From Candidatus Poseidoniaceae archaeon (GTDB lineage Archaea > Thermoplasmatota > Poseidoniia > Poseidoniales > Poseidoniaceae): a DNA stretch of 64,000 nucleotides. How positions within the stretch are numbered: position 1 is the first letter of the stretch; each line of letters begins with the position of its first letter. Positions 42,098 to 51,887 of the stretch are shown here, piece by piece. Below the pieces are notes generated by a model. The model made no database searches. It was given only the letters and a program-made list of their open reading frames with translations, and was not told the origin of the DNA. Location: the NCBI GenBank assembly GCA_938084675.1, contig CALKGM010000009.1, positions 42,347 to 106,346 of the forward strand, written 5' to 3'. Both the position numbers and the translations under genes were made by a program.

Positions 42098-43219
42098 TCA
42101 GATTCCCCAATAACGGTCTGCTTGGGCTTGTTTTGCTTGGAGCGTTCGAACAACGGTCATTACCATCCAAAGCACGACCACCCAAATCAACGGGGTTGTC
42201 AAGTCGTCAAGAATCACGTTAACCGTGAATTTGTAAGATGTCCCCTCTAATACACGGATGGCGATATCGAGAGCCGTGTTGAGGAAAGAGTAGACTACCA
42301 TGCCAAACACGCTCAAAACAATCAGACTGCCAGAAAACGACCCACGCTTCAAACGAAGAAGCATAAATCCGGCTGTTGAAGTCAAGAAGGCAATAATAAT
42401 CCAAGCGAGGGATGAGTGAATCACATTCAACCACACAACCGACTGCGCTGCTGAATTAACATCTTGCTGACTGAATGCGCGCCATCCTTCTGCAACGGCA
42501 AAAATAGCACTGAAAAGAGTGGCCGTCCAAAGAAGAGAGGAAAACATCGCAGCGTCGGCATTTTCTCGCATTTCCTGAATTACACGGTTCACGGTGGACT
42601 CAATTCCTGCACCCTTGCTGAAGATGTACAATCCGAGGACCAAGGGAAGTGCACCGATGACGATGCCACCGATTTCGTTGGGGAGCATGATACCAAGTCC
42701 CAAGATGGCCATGACCGCCCCAAGTGGGATCATGATTTTTGAGCGCCATTTTGGGTCTTCAAGGGCTTTTACGATGTAATAGTATGTTCCTTCAATACCC
42801 TTTGATTGCTTGACGATAATCTTCTGAACATGGTCAATGCGGACTTGAGATTGTATGATTGGTAGAACGCTTTCATCTTCTGCACCGTCTGTAACAAGAA
42901 TTGCTTCATCTGGCTGAAACAAGGAGACTACTTCCTCTAGTTGAGCTGCAACGGCTCGGTCAGAGCGCATTCCAACCTTTTCATCACCGGTAAGAATAGC
43001 GATTTCAATTTCATCTTCTTCTCCCTTGGCTTCAACCAAGGCGTCGTGTTGAGATAACGCTCCTAGAATTGCGTTTGTGTCGCTTTCTTCAGGGTCTGCA
43101 ATCCCGAGTTTCAAAGCGGCAGTGAGGACTTGTCTCCGACCGACAACAGGCCCTCGAATCGAAGTCTTGATGCCAAGGTCGTTATCTCGGTCAACCGTCA
43201 ATACAAGAGTTCTCGTCAT
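42098..43219 (-). CDS. DUF373 archaeal membrane protein
   Basis: The protein matches the archaea-specific DUF373 family. The soluble N-terminal domain of about 150 residues (TLVLTVDRDNDLG, GIADPEESDTNAILGAL, ILVTDGAEDESVLPII) looks like a Rossmann-like alpha/beta domain with conserved acidic residues. It is followed by about six transmembrane helices (KIMIPLGAVMAILGLGIMLP onward). The 373-residue length is normal for the family. The biochemical role is unknown; a membrane signalling or transport function is speculation. Confidence 0.87.
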   Translation of the reverse strand: MTRTLVLTVDRDNDLGIKTSIRGPVVGRRQVLTAALKLGIADPEESDTNAILGALSQHDALVEAKGEEDEIEIAILTGDEKVGMRSDRAVAAQLEEVVSLFQPDEAILVTDGAEDESVLPIIQSQVRIDHVQKIIVKQSKGIEGTYYYIVKALEDPKWRSKIMIPLGAVMAILGLGIMLPNEIGGIVIGALPLVLGLYIFSKGAGIESTVNRVIQEMRENADAAMFSSLLWTATLFSAIFAVAEGWRAFSQQDVNSAAQSVVWLNVIHSSLAWIIIAFLTSTAGFMLLRLKRGSFSGSLIVLSVFGMVVYSFLNTALDIAIRVLEGTSYKFTVNVILDDLTTPLIWVVVLWMVMTVVRTLQAKQAQADRYWGI

Positions 43220-43330
43220 CGCTTCACCTCCGCTCCTTGTTAGCCCACTGACGACCTTTCATTCAAAACCTTGTGCATTTCTTTCAGCGTTGTGCTTGAT
43301 TCCGTTTGACTCTAGATGGTACGAGCAAGT

Positions 43331-44926
43331 TCAACGGGTTGGTCGCACTTGTACTGAGACCATGTCATCTTTCCCGGACGGTGGATCGCTCCAATCAGCA
43401 TCACCGGGCAAAATGAGCCCAGCACCTGTTTTGACCAAACGAGCGGCGATTTCTCTCTGAACTTTGACCAATTCATCCCAATTCTTGTCTTCGTCCTTCC
43501 AAATCTTCCATCGCTTCAAATCCCGAGAGCTGCGAACAAGGCGAGCGTACAACTTCAGATGCAAGCGAGCAGACATTGGCCACCAAATCAAGAAGAGAAG
43601 GAAGACGCCGGCGGCTGGTAAATACGTGACATATTCAAGCAACCAGTGGGACAGAAGAAGAGAATTTATCGGACTTGAAGCACTTAGAAGCGACCACGTG
43701 ATGAATGCAGAAGCAACCATCCACCAAAGTGGAAAGAACACAACGGCTGAGAGCACTTTGATGGTTCCAATTACGGAGGTATCAATCTCTCGTTTTTTCA
43801 TCAGCCAGCTCAAGAGGCCGTTTCCTTTGTACGGTGGATAATTTCCTGCAATTGCACTCCATGTGACAAGCCCAAACATCCAAACAAGCGCCCACAGCCA
43901 CACTGATAGCACCTTGAGATAACCCCTTGCCGAGAGTGTTTTCGGACGGGCGTCTACATCGTAAGGAGTGATTCCTCTTCGCGTCAATTCGGAGAAATGG
44001 GTTTCGCAGTCCTCAGCCAACTGTTTGGTTTCCTCTGGCTCGTGAACCATCATGTATTCCCAGCCAGCTCGCAATCGGCGAGCCCCTAAAACGGATTCAG
44101 CATACGTCGGCTTGACCAATTTTCCACCCGCAATACGGTTCTTTTCGGCGTAGGCAAGGCTCCGACCTTTCCAAATCATGGTCCGCTCCCTCCAGGAGGT
44201 TTTTGACAAATTTGCTCTCTGCAATTCAACATCAATGGCCTTTGTGACCTCGTCAATCCACATCCGCTCCAAACGGTCCTGCTCGAAGGAATCCGCCACT
44301 GTTGGAGGTATCGGGTTCAAATCCATTACTCGTTCAATGACAACAGCAGCCCGTTCACGGAACGTATGTGATTCGGAATAATGAAGACCAATCGGGACCA
44401 ATTGTGGTTCAGGCAATCCTTTTTCTTGAGCCTCACGACGGGCATGAAGGAGAATTCTTGCCGCCCCAGAGCGTACGCGCTTCACGCCAGATTCAGCATG
44501 TGTCGTCCCCTCTGGAAAAATCAAAACCCGCCCTCCATTAGCGATTTGTACTGACATTTCAGCAAGCATGGTAGCATTTCTCTCCCGTGATGCCTGTTTG
44601 TCTTTGGAATCTCTTGGACGCTCAATAGGAACCACTCCCGATGCTTTCAATATACGTCCCAATATGGGGATTTTGAACAACGTGTGTTTCGCAATAGTGG
44701 TCAATTTACCCGGAAGGGCCGCAGTCATCAGCATGGGGTCAATCAGGCCGCTTGGATGCCATGTAATGAACAAAAGGCCGCCTTCAGGAGGGAGGTTTTC
44801 ATCGTCTACGATGTTAATTTCCCGGAACCAAATATTGGTGAGGAAACGATAGAATCCGCGTACGATGCGGTACGATAACGGAACCTTTGACTCTTGGCCC
44901 CCAGATGGGTCTCGCAACCATCGCAT
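43331..44926 (-). CDS. PlsC-like acyltransferase with C-terminal membrane domain
   Basis: PlsC enzymes transfer acyl chains to lysophosphatidate. The four-block pattern is present: WHPSGLID (HX4D, about 56-63), then GVVPIERPRDSKD, FPEGTTHAESGVKRVRSG (about 137-154) and LVPIGLHYSE. After the catalytic domain (about 1-220) comes a helical segment and at least three transmembrane helices between about 345 and 462 (VWLWALVWMFGLVTW, AVVFFPLWWMVASAFI, AAGVFLLFLIWWP). At 531 residues it is twice the usual PlsC size. PlsC is uncommon in archaea, whose lipids are ether-linked, so the substrate is an open question. It lies 51 bases downstream of priL on the same strand. Confidence 0.87.
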   Translation of the reverse strand: MRWLRDPSGGQESKVPLSYRIVRGFYRFLTNIWFREINIVDDENLPPEGGLLFITWHPSGLIDPMLMTAALPGKLTTIAKHTLFKIPILGRILKASGVVPIERPRDSKDKQASRERNATMLAEMSVQIANGGRVLIFPEGTTHAESGVKRVRSGAARILLHARREAQEKGLPEPQLVPIGLHYSESHTFRERAAVVIERVMDLNPIPPTVADSFEQDRLERMWIDEVTKAIDVELQRANLSKTSWRERTMIWKGRSLAYAEKNRIAGGKLVKPTYAESVLGARRLRAGWEYMMVHEPEETKQLAEDCETHFSELTRRGITPYDVDARPKTLSARGYLKVLSVWLWALVWMFGLVTWSAIAGNYPPYKGNGLLSWLMKKREIDTSVIGTIKVLSAVVFFPLWWMVASAFITWSLLSASSPINSLLLSHWLLEYVTYLPAAGVFLLFLIWWPMSARLHLKLYARLVRSSRDLKRWKIWKDEDKNWDELVKVQREIAARLVKTGAGLILPGDADWSDPPSGKDDMVSVQVRPTR

Positions 44927-44977
44927 GATAAGCGGAAGTCTACCTTACCTTTTAGCAACATCTCCGTCGCTATGGAC

Positions 44978-46219
44978 TCAATCATCATCAGAAGAGGAGT
45001 TGTGTTCCGCGGAACCTTCGGGCGGGGCAGGTTCCTTTTCGACCGATTCTGCAGGTTTTGAGGTAAGGCGCTTCCATCGCTGAGTCGCTCTAATGTACTT
45101 CAGAGGATGGTCCATCCAAGGTTGGTCGCAGGTACGATTGTCTCCAGGGAGTACGGGACAATTGTGATTGATCTTCAGTTTCCCACATCCAGCAGGAGTG
45201 TATTCGTGCTGGTAAACATGCTCTACTTGATAGGAGGTTGTTGATTCACTAAAATCCGGAGCACCTCTAAAGAAGCCGACGCAAGCCTCTTGCGGAAGTG
45301 CAAGCGTGGCGGCCATTGAGGCTAAGAAGAGGCGTCCAAAGTGGTTAACGTTGACTCCGTTTGTGAGTTCGGCGATGATTTTTTGCATGCAAGGAGGCCA
45401 ATCGCTCTCTTCTGCTCCAACCAATGCAATAGCTTCACTCGCTTTATTGGCCATCAAATTACGAACAATTCCAACTGGTTCAGCAAGACGTACGGCCAAA
45501 TCTGTCGTGACTTCAGCCATCTTCTCTAGCGCCTCTTGCTCAATGCCTCTCTTGATGCGCTCTCGAAGCAACCGTGAAAGCTTGGCTGATGATGTGTATT
45601 GTCGCTCATTGTGGAGAGTTACCCAACCATCGTTCAGGTCAACGTTAGGAAGCCGCCAGCGGTCTCCAGTAATTTTAGGGCAGATTTCAATGAAATCGGA
45701 GAGCCCTATTTTCCAGAGTGAAGAGTCTCCTTGCCTTAATTGACGCATGCTCGTTGCAGATGATGCGAGAACTGCTGAACCTGTAGGCTGTGAGATTCGG
45801 ACTGCTTCCGAGATGTAAGTTTCAGCAAGAACGGGCAGATTGACTTCATCTTGAATCAACAGTTGTTCTGCACGCGCTGCTTCTGCTTGTGCCCACCGAG
45901 CAATCAGCCGTTCATCTTCGCTTGCACAGACCACGAGCCGGGCATAATAGAATGAGAACGCCTCAATGAGACGTCCTTCCTCGGTGTGAATATCCCCCCC
46001 AACAACCTGAACGCCTTCTTTCGATTGTACTGAATCAATGAGACGAATCCGAGCGCGTTGACGGGCTTTTTCCATCCACGGGCCGTCAAGCAATTCGTTG
46101 AGGTCAATTGAATGACGCTGTGCCATATCCCTAATCCATTGGGCCGCTTGAGGAAGAAACGGGTATCGTGCGAAGGTAACTTCATCCGTCAAAACCGGGG
46201 GCATGGTTGGGACGGGCAT
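44978..46219 (-). CDS. priL: DNA primase large subunit PriL
   Basis: PriL partners PriS to make RNA/DNA primers. The 413-residue protein has the N-terminal helical domain (ARYPFLPQAAQWIRDMA, EAFSFYYARLVVCASED) and the C-terminal Fe-S domain. Likely cluster cysteines are in PPCM, PAGCGK, NHNCP and NRTC, around the characteristic NVNHFGRLFLASM and DFSESTTSYQVEHVYQHEY. The C-terminal tail is acidic and disordered. It starts at ATG 46219, overlapping only the unused 5' extension of the divergent mptE ORF. PriS is not in the window. Confidence 0.9.
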   Translation of the reverse strand: MPVPTMPPVLTDEVTFARYPFLPQAAQWIRDMAQRHSIDLNELLDGPWMEKARQRARIRLIDSVQSKEGVQVVGGDIHTEEGRLIEAFSFYYARLVVCASEDERLIARWAQAEAARAEQLLIQDEVNLPVLAETYISEAVRISQPTGSAVLASSATSMRQLRQGDSSLWKIGLSDFIEICPKITGDRWRLPNVDLNDGWVTLHNERQYTSSAKLSRLLRERIKRGIEQEALEKMAEVTTDLAVRLAEPVGIVRNLMANKASEAIALVGAEESDWPPCMQKIIAELTNGVNVNHFGRLFLASMAATLALPQEACVGFFRGAPDFSESTTSYQVEHVYQHEYTPAGCGKLKINHNCPVLPGDNRTCDQPWMDHPLKYIRATQRWKRLTSKPAESVEKEPAPPEGSAEHNSSSDDD

Positions 46220-46297
46220 GACCCTACCTCAGCGGCCACGGATTATGAAGTTCAATGTTGGAGATGGTTTCTTGTGGCTGTGACGATTGGAGGCGCC

Positions 46298-47035
46298 ATG
46301 GATGAATCGCTTCTTACGCAAGTGATTGACATTCAAAACGATGTGCGGGCCGCCTTTAGTTGGCCTTACAAGGACGATGTTAAGAGCGCCAATGGACTGT
46401 ATCAACTGTTTCAAACCTCGGAACCTCTCGGTGTTGCACATTGGTCTAACGAAGCGCGCCAACACACCCTCAGTGCCGTTCAAGACAAGTTGCGCAAATC
46501 GCATCATATCGTAGTGGTTGGAGCGGCTACGGCCCCGAGTGATTTTAATCGCGAATGGCCTCGTGGAACCTCCTTCATTGCCGCTGATGGAGCCGTGGGT
46601 GCATTTCCAGACGGTATCAAACCCGTTTGCGTCGTCACCGACCTCGACGGTGCGGAACATTTGGACCGTGCTGCCTCGGCTGGCGTGACTTTGGTGGTCC
46701 ATGCTCATGGAGACAACCAACATCGTTGGGAGAGCTTGATACCTCAATGGGCTAAAAACGGGCAACCTCCTTTGGTTTTAACACACCAAACTGGTGAATC
46801 CTATGAGAGCATGTACAATCCTGGGGGATTCACTGATGGAGATCGGGCGGTTTGCTTCCTCAATTGGTTAGGAATTGACCTAAATAAAGTGGAATTGGTT
46901 GGCTTTTCAACTGACAAAATCGGCCCTTGGTCGGGAAGTACCAATGAGGAGCAAAAAATTAGAAAGTTGACATGGATGCAAAGGATCTTAGAATTATTGA
47001 ATGGTGATTTTAGCGAGTTTATTGCTCAAAAATAG
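46298..47035 (+). CDS. mptE: MptE-like 6-hydroxymethylpterin diphosphokinase (DUF115)
   Basis: The archaeal enzyme makes 6-hydroxymethyl-7,8-dihydropterin diphosphate in tetrahydromethanopterin or folate synthesis. ATG 46298 (MDESLLTQVIDIQND) is used because the track's extension overlaps priL. Diagnostic segments are HHIVVVGAATAPSD, FIAADGAVGAFPDGIKP and VCVVTDLDGAEHLDRA, followed by VVHAHGDNQ and the GGFTDGDRAVCFLNWLG region. At 245 residues its length is normal. A short oligo-T (47039-47044) lies directly after the stop codon. Confidence 0.87.
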   Translation: MDESLLTQVIDIQNDVRAAFSWPYKDDVKSANGLYQLFQTSEPLGVAHWSNEARQHTLSAVQDKLRKSHHIVVVGAATAPSDFNREWPRGTSFIAADGAVGAFPDGIKPVCVVTDLDGAEHLDRAASAGVTLVVHAHGDNQHRWESLIPQWAKNGQPPLVLTHQTGESYESMYNPGGFTDGDRAVCFLNWLGIDLNKVELVGFSTDKIGPWSGSTNEEQKIRKLTWMQRILELLNGDFSEFIAQK

Positions 47036-47049
47036 GCATTTTTTGCAAC

Positions 47050-47058
47050 TGTTTATTT
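47050..47058 (+). promoter_or_regulatory. TATA box supporting a leaderless start at 47081
   Basis: GTTTATTTT is centred about 26 bases upstream of ATG 47081, the spacing expected when transcription begins at the start codon. An oligo-T (47039-47044) just before it could terminate the mptE transcript. Confidence 0.5.
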
Positions 47059-47080
47059 TCTTGCCTCAGAACATAACCAT

Positions 47081-47725
47081 ATGAAGGTGAAGGATAACTG
47101 GTACCCCATGACGAAGCGTAATGCTTGGGTAAATCCGGTCATGTGGTTCGTTGCTGTTCTCGTCGTTAATAGTCTGTGGACCGCTGTCGCTTCACAGGAG
47201 GCTCCTAACGAGGTGAACTCACCTTCACAAACTCAAACCTACCGAGAAGTCGTCGTCGCCCCAGTTGCAGACCTTGACCGTGCACTACCTGCAAGAATCG
47301 CAGTCACCTTCTCAGCAGAAAACACCGATTCGGGCTCAATTGGCTATTCTATTCTGCTTGACAACCAAACAAAAATCACTTCTTGGAACGGCGACTTAGG
47401 CGAAGAGGTCCCGCAATGGAACGGTAAATTGGAACCTGGAACCTACACCATAGAGACCTTCACGGATGAGGGTATTGTTACTCAACAGGAACTCTACATC
47501 AAACCCTTCGCAGCGTATCAACTGGAAGGGCATGTTCTGCTCACTCTACTTCTCGTTGGGTTCGCATTTGCAGAACAAGGAGTTAGAGCACTTGCAGGTC
47601 GCCTGCAAAGCACAATTCAACAACAGCCTGTTGAACGAACACCATTCAAGCGAGTCACAAGAGGGATGCCGGACTTGGAACAACTTCCCGAGAACGACTC
47701 ACCTTGGAGAGAACCGCTTCGCTGA
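47081..47725 (+). CDS. Secreted/membrane protein of unknown function
   Basis: The 214-residue protein has an N-terminal hydrophobic segment that could be a signal anchor (VMWFVAVLVVNSLWTAVAS), an extracellular beta-rich part of about 100 residues (ARIAVTFSAENTDSGSIGYS, KLEPGTYTIETFTDEG), a second transmembrane helix (GHVLLTLLLVGFAFAEQG) and a short cytoplasmic end. The extracellular part looks like a small Ig-like or carboxypeptidase-regulatory fold. No family is recognised. It is convergent with the polymerase gene, with 1 base between stops. Confidence 0.72.
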   Translation: MKVKDNWYPMTKRNAWVNPVMWFVAVLVVNSLWTAVASQEAPNEVNSPSQTQTYREVVVAPVADLDRALPARIAVTFSAENTDSGSIGYSILLDNQTKITSWNGDLGEEVPQWNGKLEPGTYTIETFTDEGIVTQQELYIKPFAAYQLEGHVLLTLLLVGFAFAEQGVRALAGRLQSTIQQQPVERTPFKRVTRGMPDLEQLPENDSPWREPLR

Positions 47726-47726
47726 A

Positions 47727-50700
47727 TCAGAGGAAATCAGACAGTGACAACTGTTTTGCACGGTCGTTGTTAAACAACGAATCTACGCTATCAGCAAGCC
47801 ATTCGACGTTTTGTCTCGTGTAGGTGTCAACTCCATAATGGTCCATAACGAAACGTGTGACCTTGATGTATTTCCGAACTGCACCTTCAGAAACGGTCAA
47901 TGCAAGATTGCCCCCGCATAAATCTCCTTCCGATTTAGCAACACCAACGCTTGAAAGCCCTCTTCCCTTTGCTTTCTCGGGTTGAATGCACTTTCCAGAA
48001 AGCGGCATCCTGCGATATGAATGAGCGCATTTCAAACAACGAACCTTTTGCCGGCCGTACGCATTCAGGTTACCACGCAAATCGGGGAGGAAGTGAGAAC
48101 GGACCACGCTTGATGCGACCGTCCGAACATCAACGCCACGAAGACGATGTCCAAGTGCAAGTTGACCGTTCATCTTATCGATCATGGTCTCCAGAGTTTT
48201 GTATGCTGAAAGTGCTGGCCCTTCATCCAATGAGTGACAGTCATGGGTGTAACCATATCCGCGAACTGCAGCAATACTTCCAAGGCGACGTTCGACGAAA
48301 TCCATCCGATGAGCGATGGTCTTTGGGTGGGGTTGATTGAGCGTTGTCTCATAAAAATCTCGTTCGTAGAACCAACCAGAATCCACGTTCAAGGCTTCTT
48401 TATCCACCTCCGTAGGGTTGAGCCGAGTCGTCAGTACCAGCGGGGCATCCATTTGTCCACCACGGTTTGCTGGTAGAATTTCTCTGCTGAAATTCAACAA
48501 ACCGTCCATCAAGAGCAAGATAGCATCTTCATCTCCGTCACAGTTTCTTCGCTTGGCTGCGTGGAACAGCGGGTGAGCGTAACCGCCTGAACAATCAGCC
48601 CATCCAATAATGCGAGATAGAACGCCTCCGCTGGTGTGGGGGGCAAGAGCACAGATGAGATGGCCAACTAAGTCATCTGGCTTTGTCACGTTATAGTATG
48701 GCTCAGCCTTGTAATACCTGACGAGGAGTTCGTCAATATATCGGGCAGTACGAACAAAGAAGTCTCCTGCATTCTTGGCCACAATGAAATCTTGAGGGAA
48801 GATTTCCAACACCTGTTCGTCGTCCTGCAGGGGCTCTCCGAGATAATCATGTGTGTAACCGAGCGTGTGAAGTTTCTTCCAAGGAACATCAATTTCACGG
48901 GGCCTGAAGTGGGTCACAGGTACATCGCTCATGTCGTACCGGACCGTTCCATCCCGGAACACTGGCAGGTCATGCTTTGCTCTGAGGATTCCTTTTTCGA
49001 TAGCTTCGGGGGTTTGGTTACGGCTGTTGAGTTTTTTCATGCACTTCACTTGATTGGGCAAGCGGTCAATACCAAGACGAATACGGGCGTCTTCAACCAT
49101 GGAATCAATCGAAACGGTTTGGACTTCACCTCGTCGTCGTGAGTTGGCCTTTGCAGATGTCATTTTGGTTGAGCCTTCACAAGCCTCACCTGCGCGCTCT
49201 TCGCCAAAATCATCCTTTGAGCGGTGATGGCATCGGAGGAAAGGCGATTCCTTTCCACATTTACTGCATACCCGTCGTCCGAGTTGAATGCGGATTGAAC
49301 CTTTGTCAATGGCATTGCTGAGGAGGCGTTGATTGCCTCCATTCAGTTCGATGGGGAAGAGTGCGTTCGTTCTGGGGTTCATTACACGAGGTGCTGCTTT
49401 CTCGGGCCGTCCCATTCTGCAACCTACACGAACTGGGGCGCTGTGCTCCCACCTAAATTCAGATAATGTACGCACCAAGGGTAGAATTCCATCGACCGCA
49501 TGGTCGTCTTCCAATCGCTGTGCTGCGAGGTAGGCTTGCTTGTCTTTCGGCCCTTCATCGGGAATGGATGCTGCTGCTTCTCGCCCCACTTTATCGGTTT
49601 CAGCAATTCCTAGACCACGTTGACGAGCCCCTGTTTCAGAGGCAATACGAATGGTCGCTCGCTCTTTTTCTAACAGCGACAAGCGTTCCCGCTCCTCGTC
49701 AAGAACTTCCTTAGCTTGTTTGAGTTGATTCAGGCGGTCATGCGCCACCTTGTGACCGTCTTTCAATCGTATGGGTCGTTCGCCTTCAATACCAAAGCCA
49801 AGTCCTTCGAGGGCCGCAGGCCAGCCAGCGGTAATAACCAAGTCGTCTCCATCATGATGGTGTGGGAGTCCCAAAATCATGGCCGTGGCCTTAGCCATTC
49901 CATGTTGAATAAGAGCCCAACCTTCTGGAACAGATGATTGAAACACAGAGGGTTCGGGTTGAAGTTGAAGGCCGGGAAGTTCTGTTTCCCCTAATGCAGG
50001 TGTTATCTCGGGTTGTAATTCCTCTAATGTAGCGGCATCCCATCCACGAACTCCACCCGTAATTCGGAGTTGTTTATGATGCGGTAACGGGAACGTCTGG
50101 ACGTCATCTGCAAGCGGCTTAACAGAATGTGAAACCACTCCATAGGGTTCAATTTTTGCATCGGCAAACATAGTGAGGACCGGTGGAAGCCACTCCAAAG
50201 GCAAGTCAAGAAACCAAGGGTTGTGAGGGGGTGGGAGCGATGTTGCGAAACGACGGGATATCGCTTTTGCAGCCTCCCAGTCTACCGTAGTCTTACGCAA
50301 TTTTTGATGCCACTTTCGGCGAACATGATACTGGGCATCTCCATCTTCTGCTTCTGAAGGATGAATTCCCGGGCAGCCCTCGGGCCAATCGCCGCGGTTG
50401 CCGTTAAGAATCGATACAAACGCGTCAACATCCTCAGGGTGGACAAAACCTTCAATCAAATCGCTGGCCCACCAATCGGTACAGTACCCTGCTGGGACCA
50501 AATTTTTGTTGTTCTCCATGAATTCCCCATAGCCGATTACAAGTTCTCCATTATCCCAAATTTGCTTGACATTTGCACGAACGCGGGCGAAACTTGGAGC
50601 ATCGTCAAAACGTGCGAAACGCCCATCCTCAAGGACAACCCACGGGCCGTCTGTCTCATCCGATGGAGTGATTGCACAGGCTTTTCCAGGTCGCTCAATT

Positions 50701-51842
50701 TTCATTTGTGTCCCGATGGTGATGAAATCATCCAACGCAAGCATTGAGGCAGTATTGGTTGAGGCTGCTGCCAAACCTGATGGTCGGGCTCGCCCGTAAC
50801 GCAGTCGGAACCCGCCGGCCTGCAGTGGGCCGCCAAATACCGGCCGTCCAGCGATGATGTCCTTCATGAATTTTGTAATTGGAGGGACTTTTCTGGATTT
50901 GAATACTTCTCCTTCCTCCGTTTGTTTTTCTTTTCCACGAGATGCGAATTTGGAGATAAAGTCCCAGCCAGGCACCTTCAGTCGTTCTGTGTGTTTCTGA
51001 ATCTTGGGTGCTTTGAGGCACATTCCTTCTCCGATAACCAGCAAAACACCACCGCGGATTCTGGCCTCGTCGATGTTGCGAACTCGGCCGTAACCGGCAC
51101 ATTCGATGCGTTCGGTCGATTCGCCGTTGATCATAACCGGGCAAGCACGGACAATTTCGTCAATCTCGTTGGGTGAGGGGCGGTATTGGAGGTTCCCTCG
51201 GTAGAGTCCGAATTCTTCCTTCACTCGCTCAACCTCGGGGTCAGTTGGCTGGTAGTGGCCAACGTTGAGTTCTCTGCGAATCATGTCTGCAATCAATACT
51301 GCAAGGGCCTGGGCGGTTCCTCCTGCTGCCCGAATCGGTCCTGCGAAATGGACCGAAACAAATTGTGAGCCGTCAACATTGTTTAGAAGACGAACCTCAC
51401 TGATTCCCTCCAATGGAGCAACTAAAACCGCTTCAGTGAGAATCGCTAATCCTACGCGCAATCCCACGTCAATAGCCGTCTGTAAATCATAACCTTGCTC
51501 ACGAAACCCTCTTGCAACAGATTGGGCCATCATGATGGAGGTTGTTTCTCGGTCATGCTCATCAAGCATAACTCTGATATCTTCTGCGACTTCGTATCCC
51601 TGAAGATATTCGACAAGAAGTTTCTCAGTCCGCCCCGCAAGGTCTGCCGCTCTAGGGATTTCGACATGATCGCGATAATCATACCCCAACGAACGGATAT
51701 CCTCTGCGATTCGATAGGCATCGTCAGCGCGCTCGTCCATCCACTGATGATAGACTTCCATTTCATGCTCTAAACGAGAGATGTCGAGGCCAAGCAACGG
51801 ATTATGCTCAACCTTTTTTCCGTCGTCCTTCGCCGCCGCCAT
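47727..51842 (-). CDS. polC: DNA polymerase D large (catalytic) subunit DP2
   Basis: PolD is the replicative polymerase of euryarchaea; DP2 forms its active site and DP1 proofreads. The N-terminal region (RAADLAGRTEKLLVEYL, VHFAGPIRAAGGTAQALAVL) and the Mg-binding loop NCDGDED (about residue 1100) identify it. Two zinc sites are visible (CSKCGKESPFLRC about 895 and CLKCAHSYRRMPLSGKC about 1273). The last residues QLSLSDFL form a PCNA-interacting box. At 1371 residues it is longer than typical inteinless DP2 (about 1100-1270), with extra coiled-coil sequence (about 700-760) rather than an intein. The small subunit DP1 is not in the window. Confidence 0.95.
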   Translation of the reverse strand: MAAAKDDGKKVEHNPLLGLDISRLEHEMEVYHQWMDERADDAYRIAEDIRSLGYDYRDHVEIPRAADLAGRTEKLLVEYLQGYEVAEDIRVMLDEHDRETTSIMMAQSVARGFREQGYDLQTAIDVGLRVGLAILTEAVLVAPLEGISEVRLLNNVDGSQFVSVHFAGPIRAAGGTAQALAVLIADMIRRELNVGHYQPTDPEVERVKEEFGLYRGNLQYRPSPNEIDEIVRACPVMINGESTERIECAGYGRVRNIDEARIRGGVLLVIGEGMCLKAPKIQKHTERLKVPGWDFISKFASRGKEKQTEEGEVFKSRKVPPITKFMKDIIAGRPVFGGPLQAGGFRLRYGRARPSGLAAASTNTASMLALDDFITIGTQMKIERPGKACAITPSDETDGPWVVLEDGRFARFDDAPSFARVRANVKQIWDNGELVIGYGEFMENNKNLVPAGYCTDWWASDLIEGFVHPEDVDAFVSILNGNRGDWPEGCPGIHPSEAEDGDAQYHVRRKWHQKLRKTTVDWEAAKAISRRFATSLPPPHNPWFLDLPLEWLPPVLTMFADAKIEPYGVVSHSVKPLADDVQTFPLPHHKQLRITGGVRGWDAATLEELQPEITPALGETELPGLQLQPEPSVFQSSVPEGWALIQHGMAKATAMILGLPHHHDGDDLVITAGWPAALEGLGFGIEGERPIRLKDGHKVAHDRLNQLKQAKEVLDEERERLSLLEKERATIRIASETGARQRGLGIAETDKVGREAAASIPDEGPKDKQAYLAAQRLEDDHAVDGILPLVRTLSEFRWEHSAPVRVGCRMGRPEKAAPRVMNPRTNALFPIELNGGNQRLLSNAIDKGSIRIQLGRRVCSKCGKESPFLRCHHRSKDDFGEERAGEACEGSTKMTSAKANSRRRGEVQTVSIDSMVEDARIRLGIDRLPNQVKCMKKLNSRNQTPEAIEKGILRAKHDLPVFRDGTVRYDMSDVPVTHFRPREIDVPWKKLHTLGYTHDYLGEPLQDDEQVLEIFPQDFIVAKNAGDFFVRTARYIDELLVRYYKAEPYYNVTKPDDLVGHLICALAPHTSGGVLSRIIGWADCSGGYAHPLFHAAKRRNCDGDEDAILLLMDGLLNFSREILPANRGGQMDAPLVLTTRLNPTEVDKEALNVDSGWFYERDFYETTLNQPHPKTIAHRMDFVERRLGSIAAVRGYGYTHDCHSLDEGPALSAYKTLETMIDKMNGQLALGHRLRGVDVRTVASSVVRSHFLPDLRGNLNAYGRQKVRCLKCAHSYRRMPLSGKCIQPEKAKGRGLSSVGVAKSEGDLCGGNLALTVSEGAVRKYIKVTRFVMDHYGVDTYTRQNVEWLADSVDSLFNNDRAKQLSLSDFL

Positions 51843-51887
51843 CGTCGCTCATTTTCTCTTATTGGCGACCCTTTATCATCAACACGG

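Noticed and set aside
46112-46297. 62-residue N-terminal extension of the mptE ORF
   Set aside because: It overlaps the priL start antisense and has no family resemblance; MptE sequence begins at ATG 46298.
47727-51842. Intein in DNA polymerase D large subunit
   Set aside because: The NCDGDED active-site loop is uninterrupted and I saw no splicing-type N-terminal Cys or HNxC block. The extra length is charged helix.
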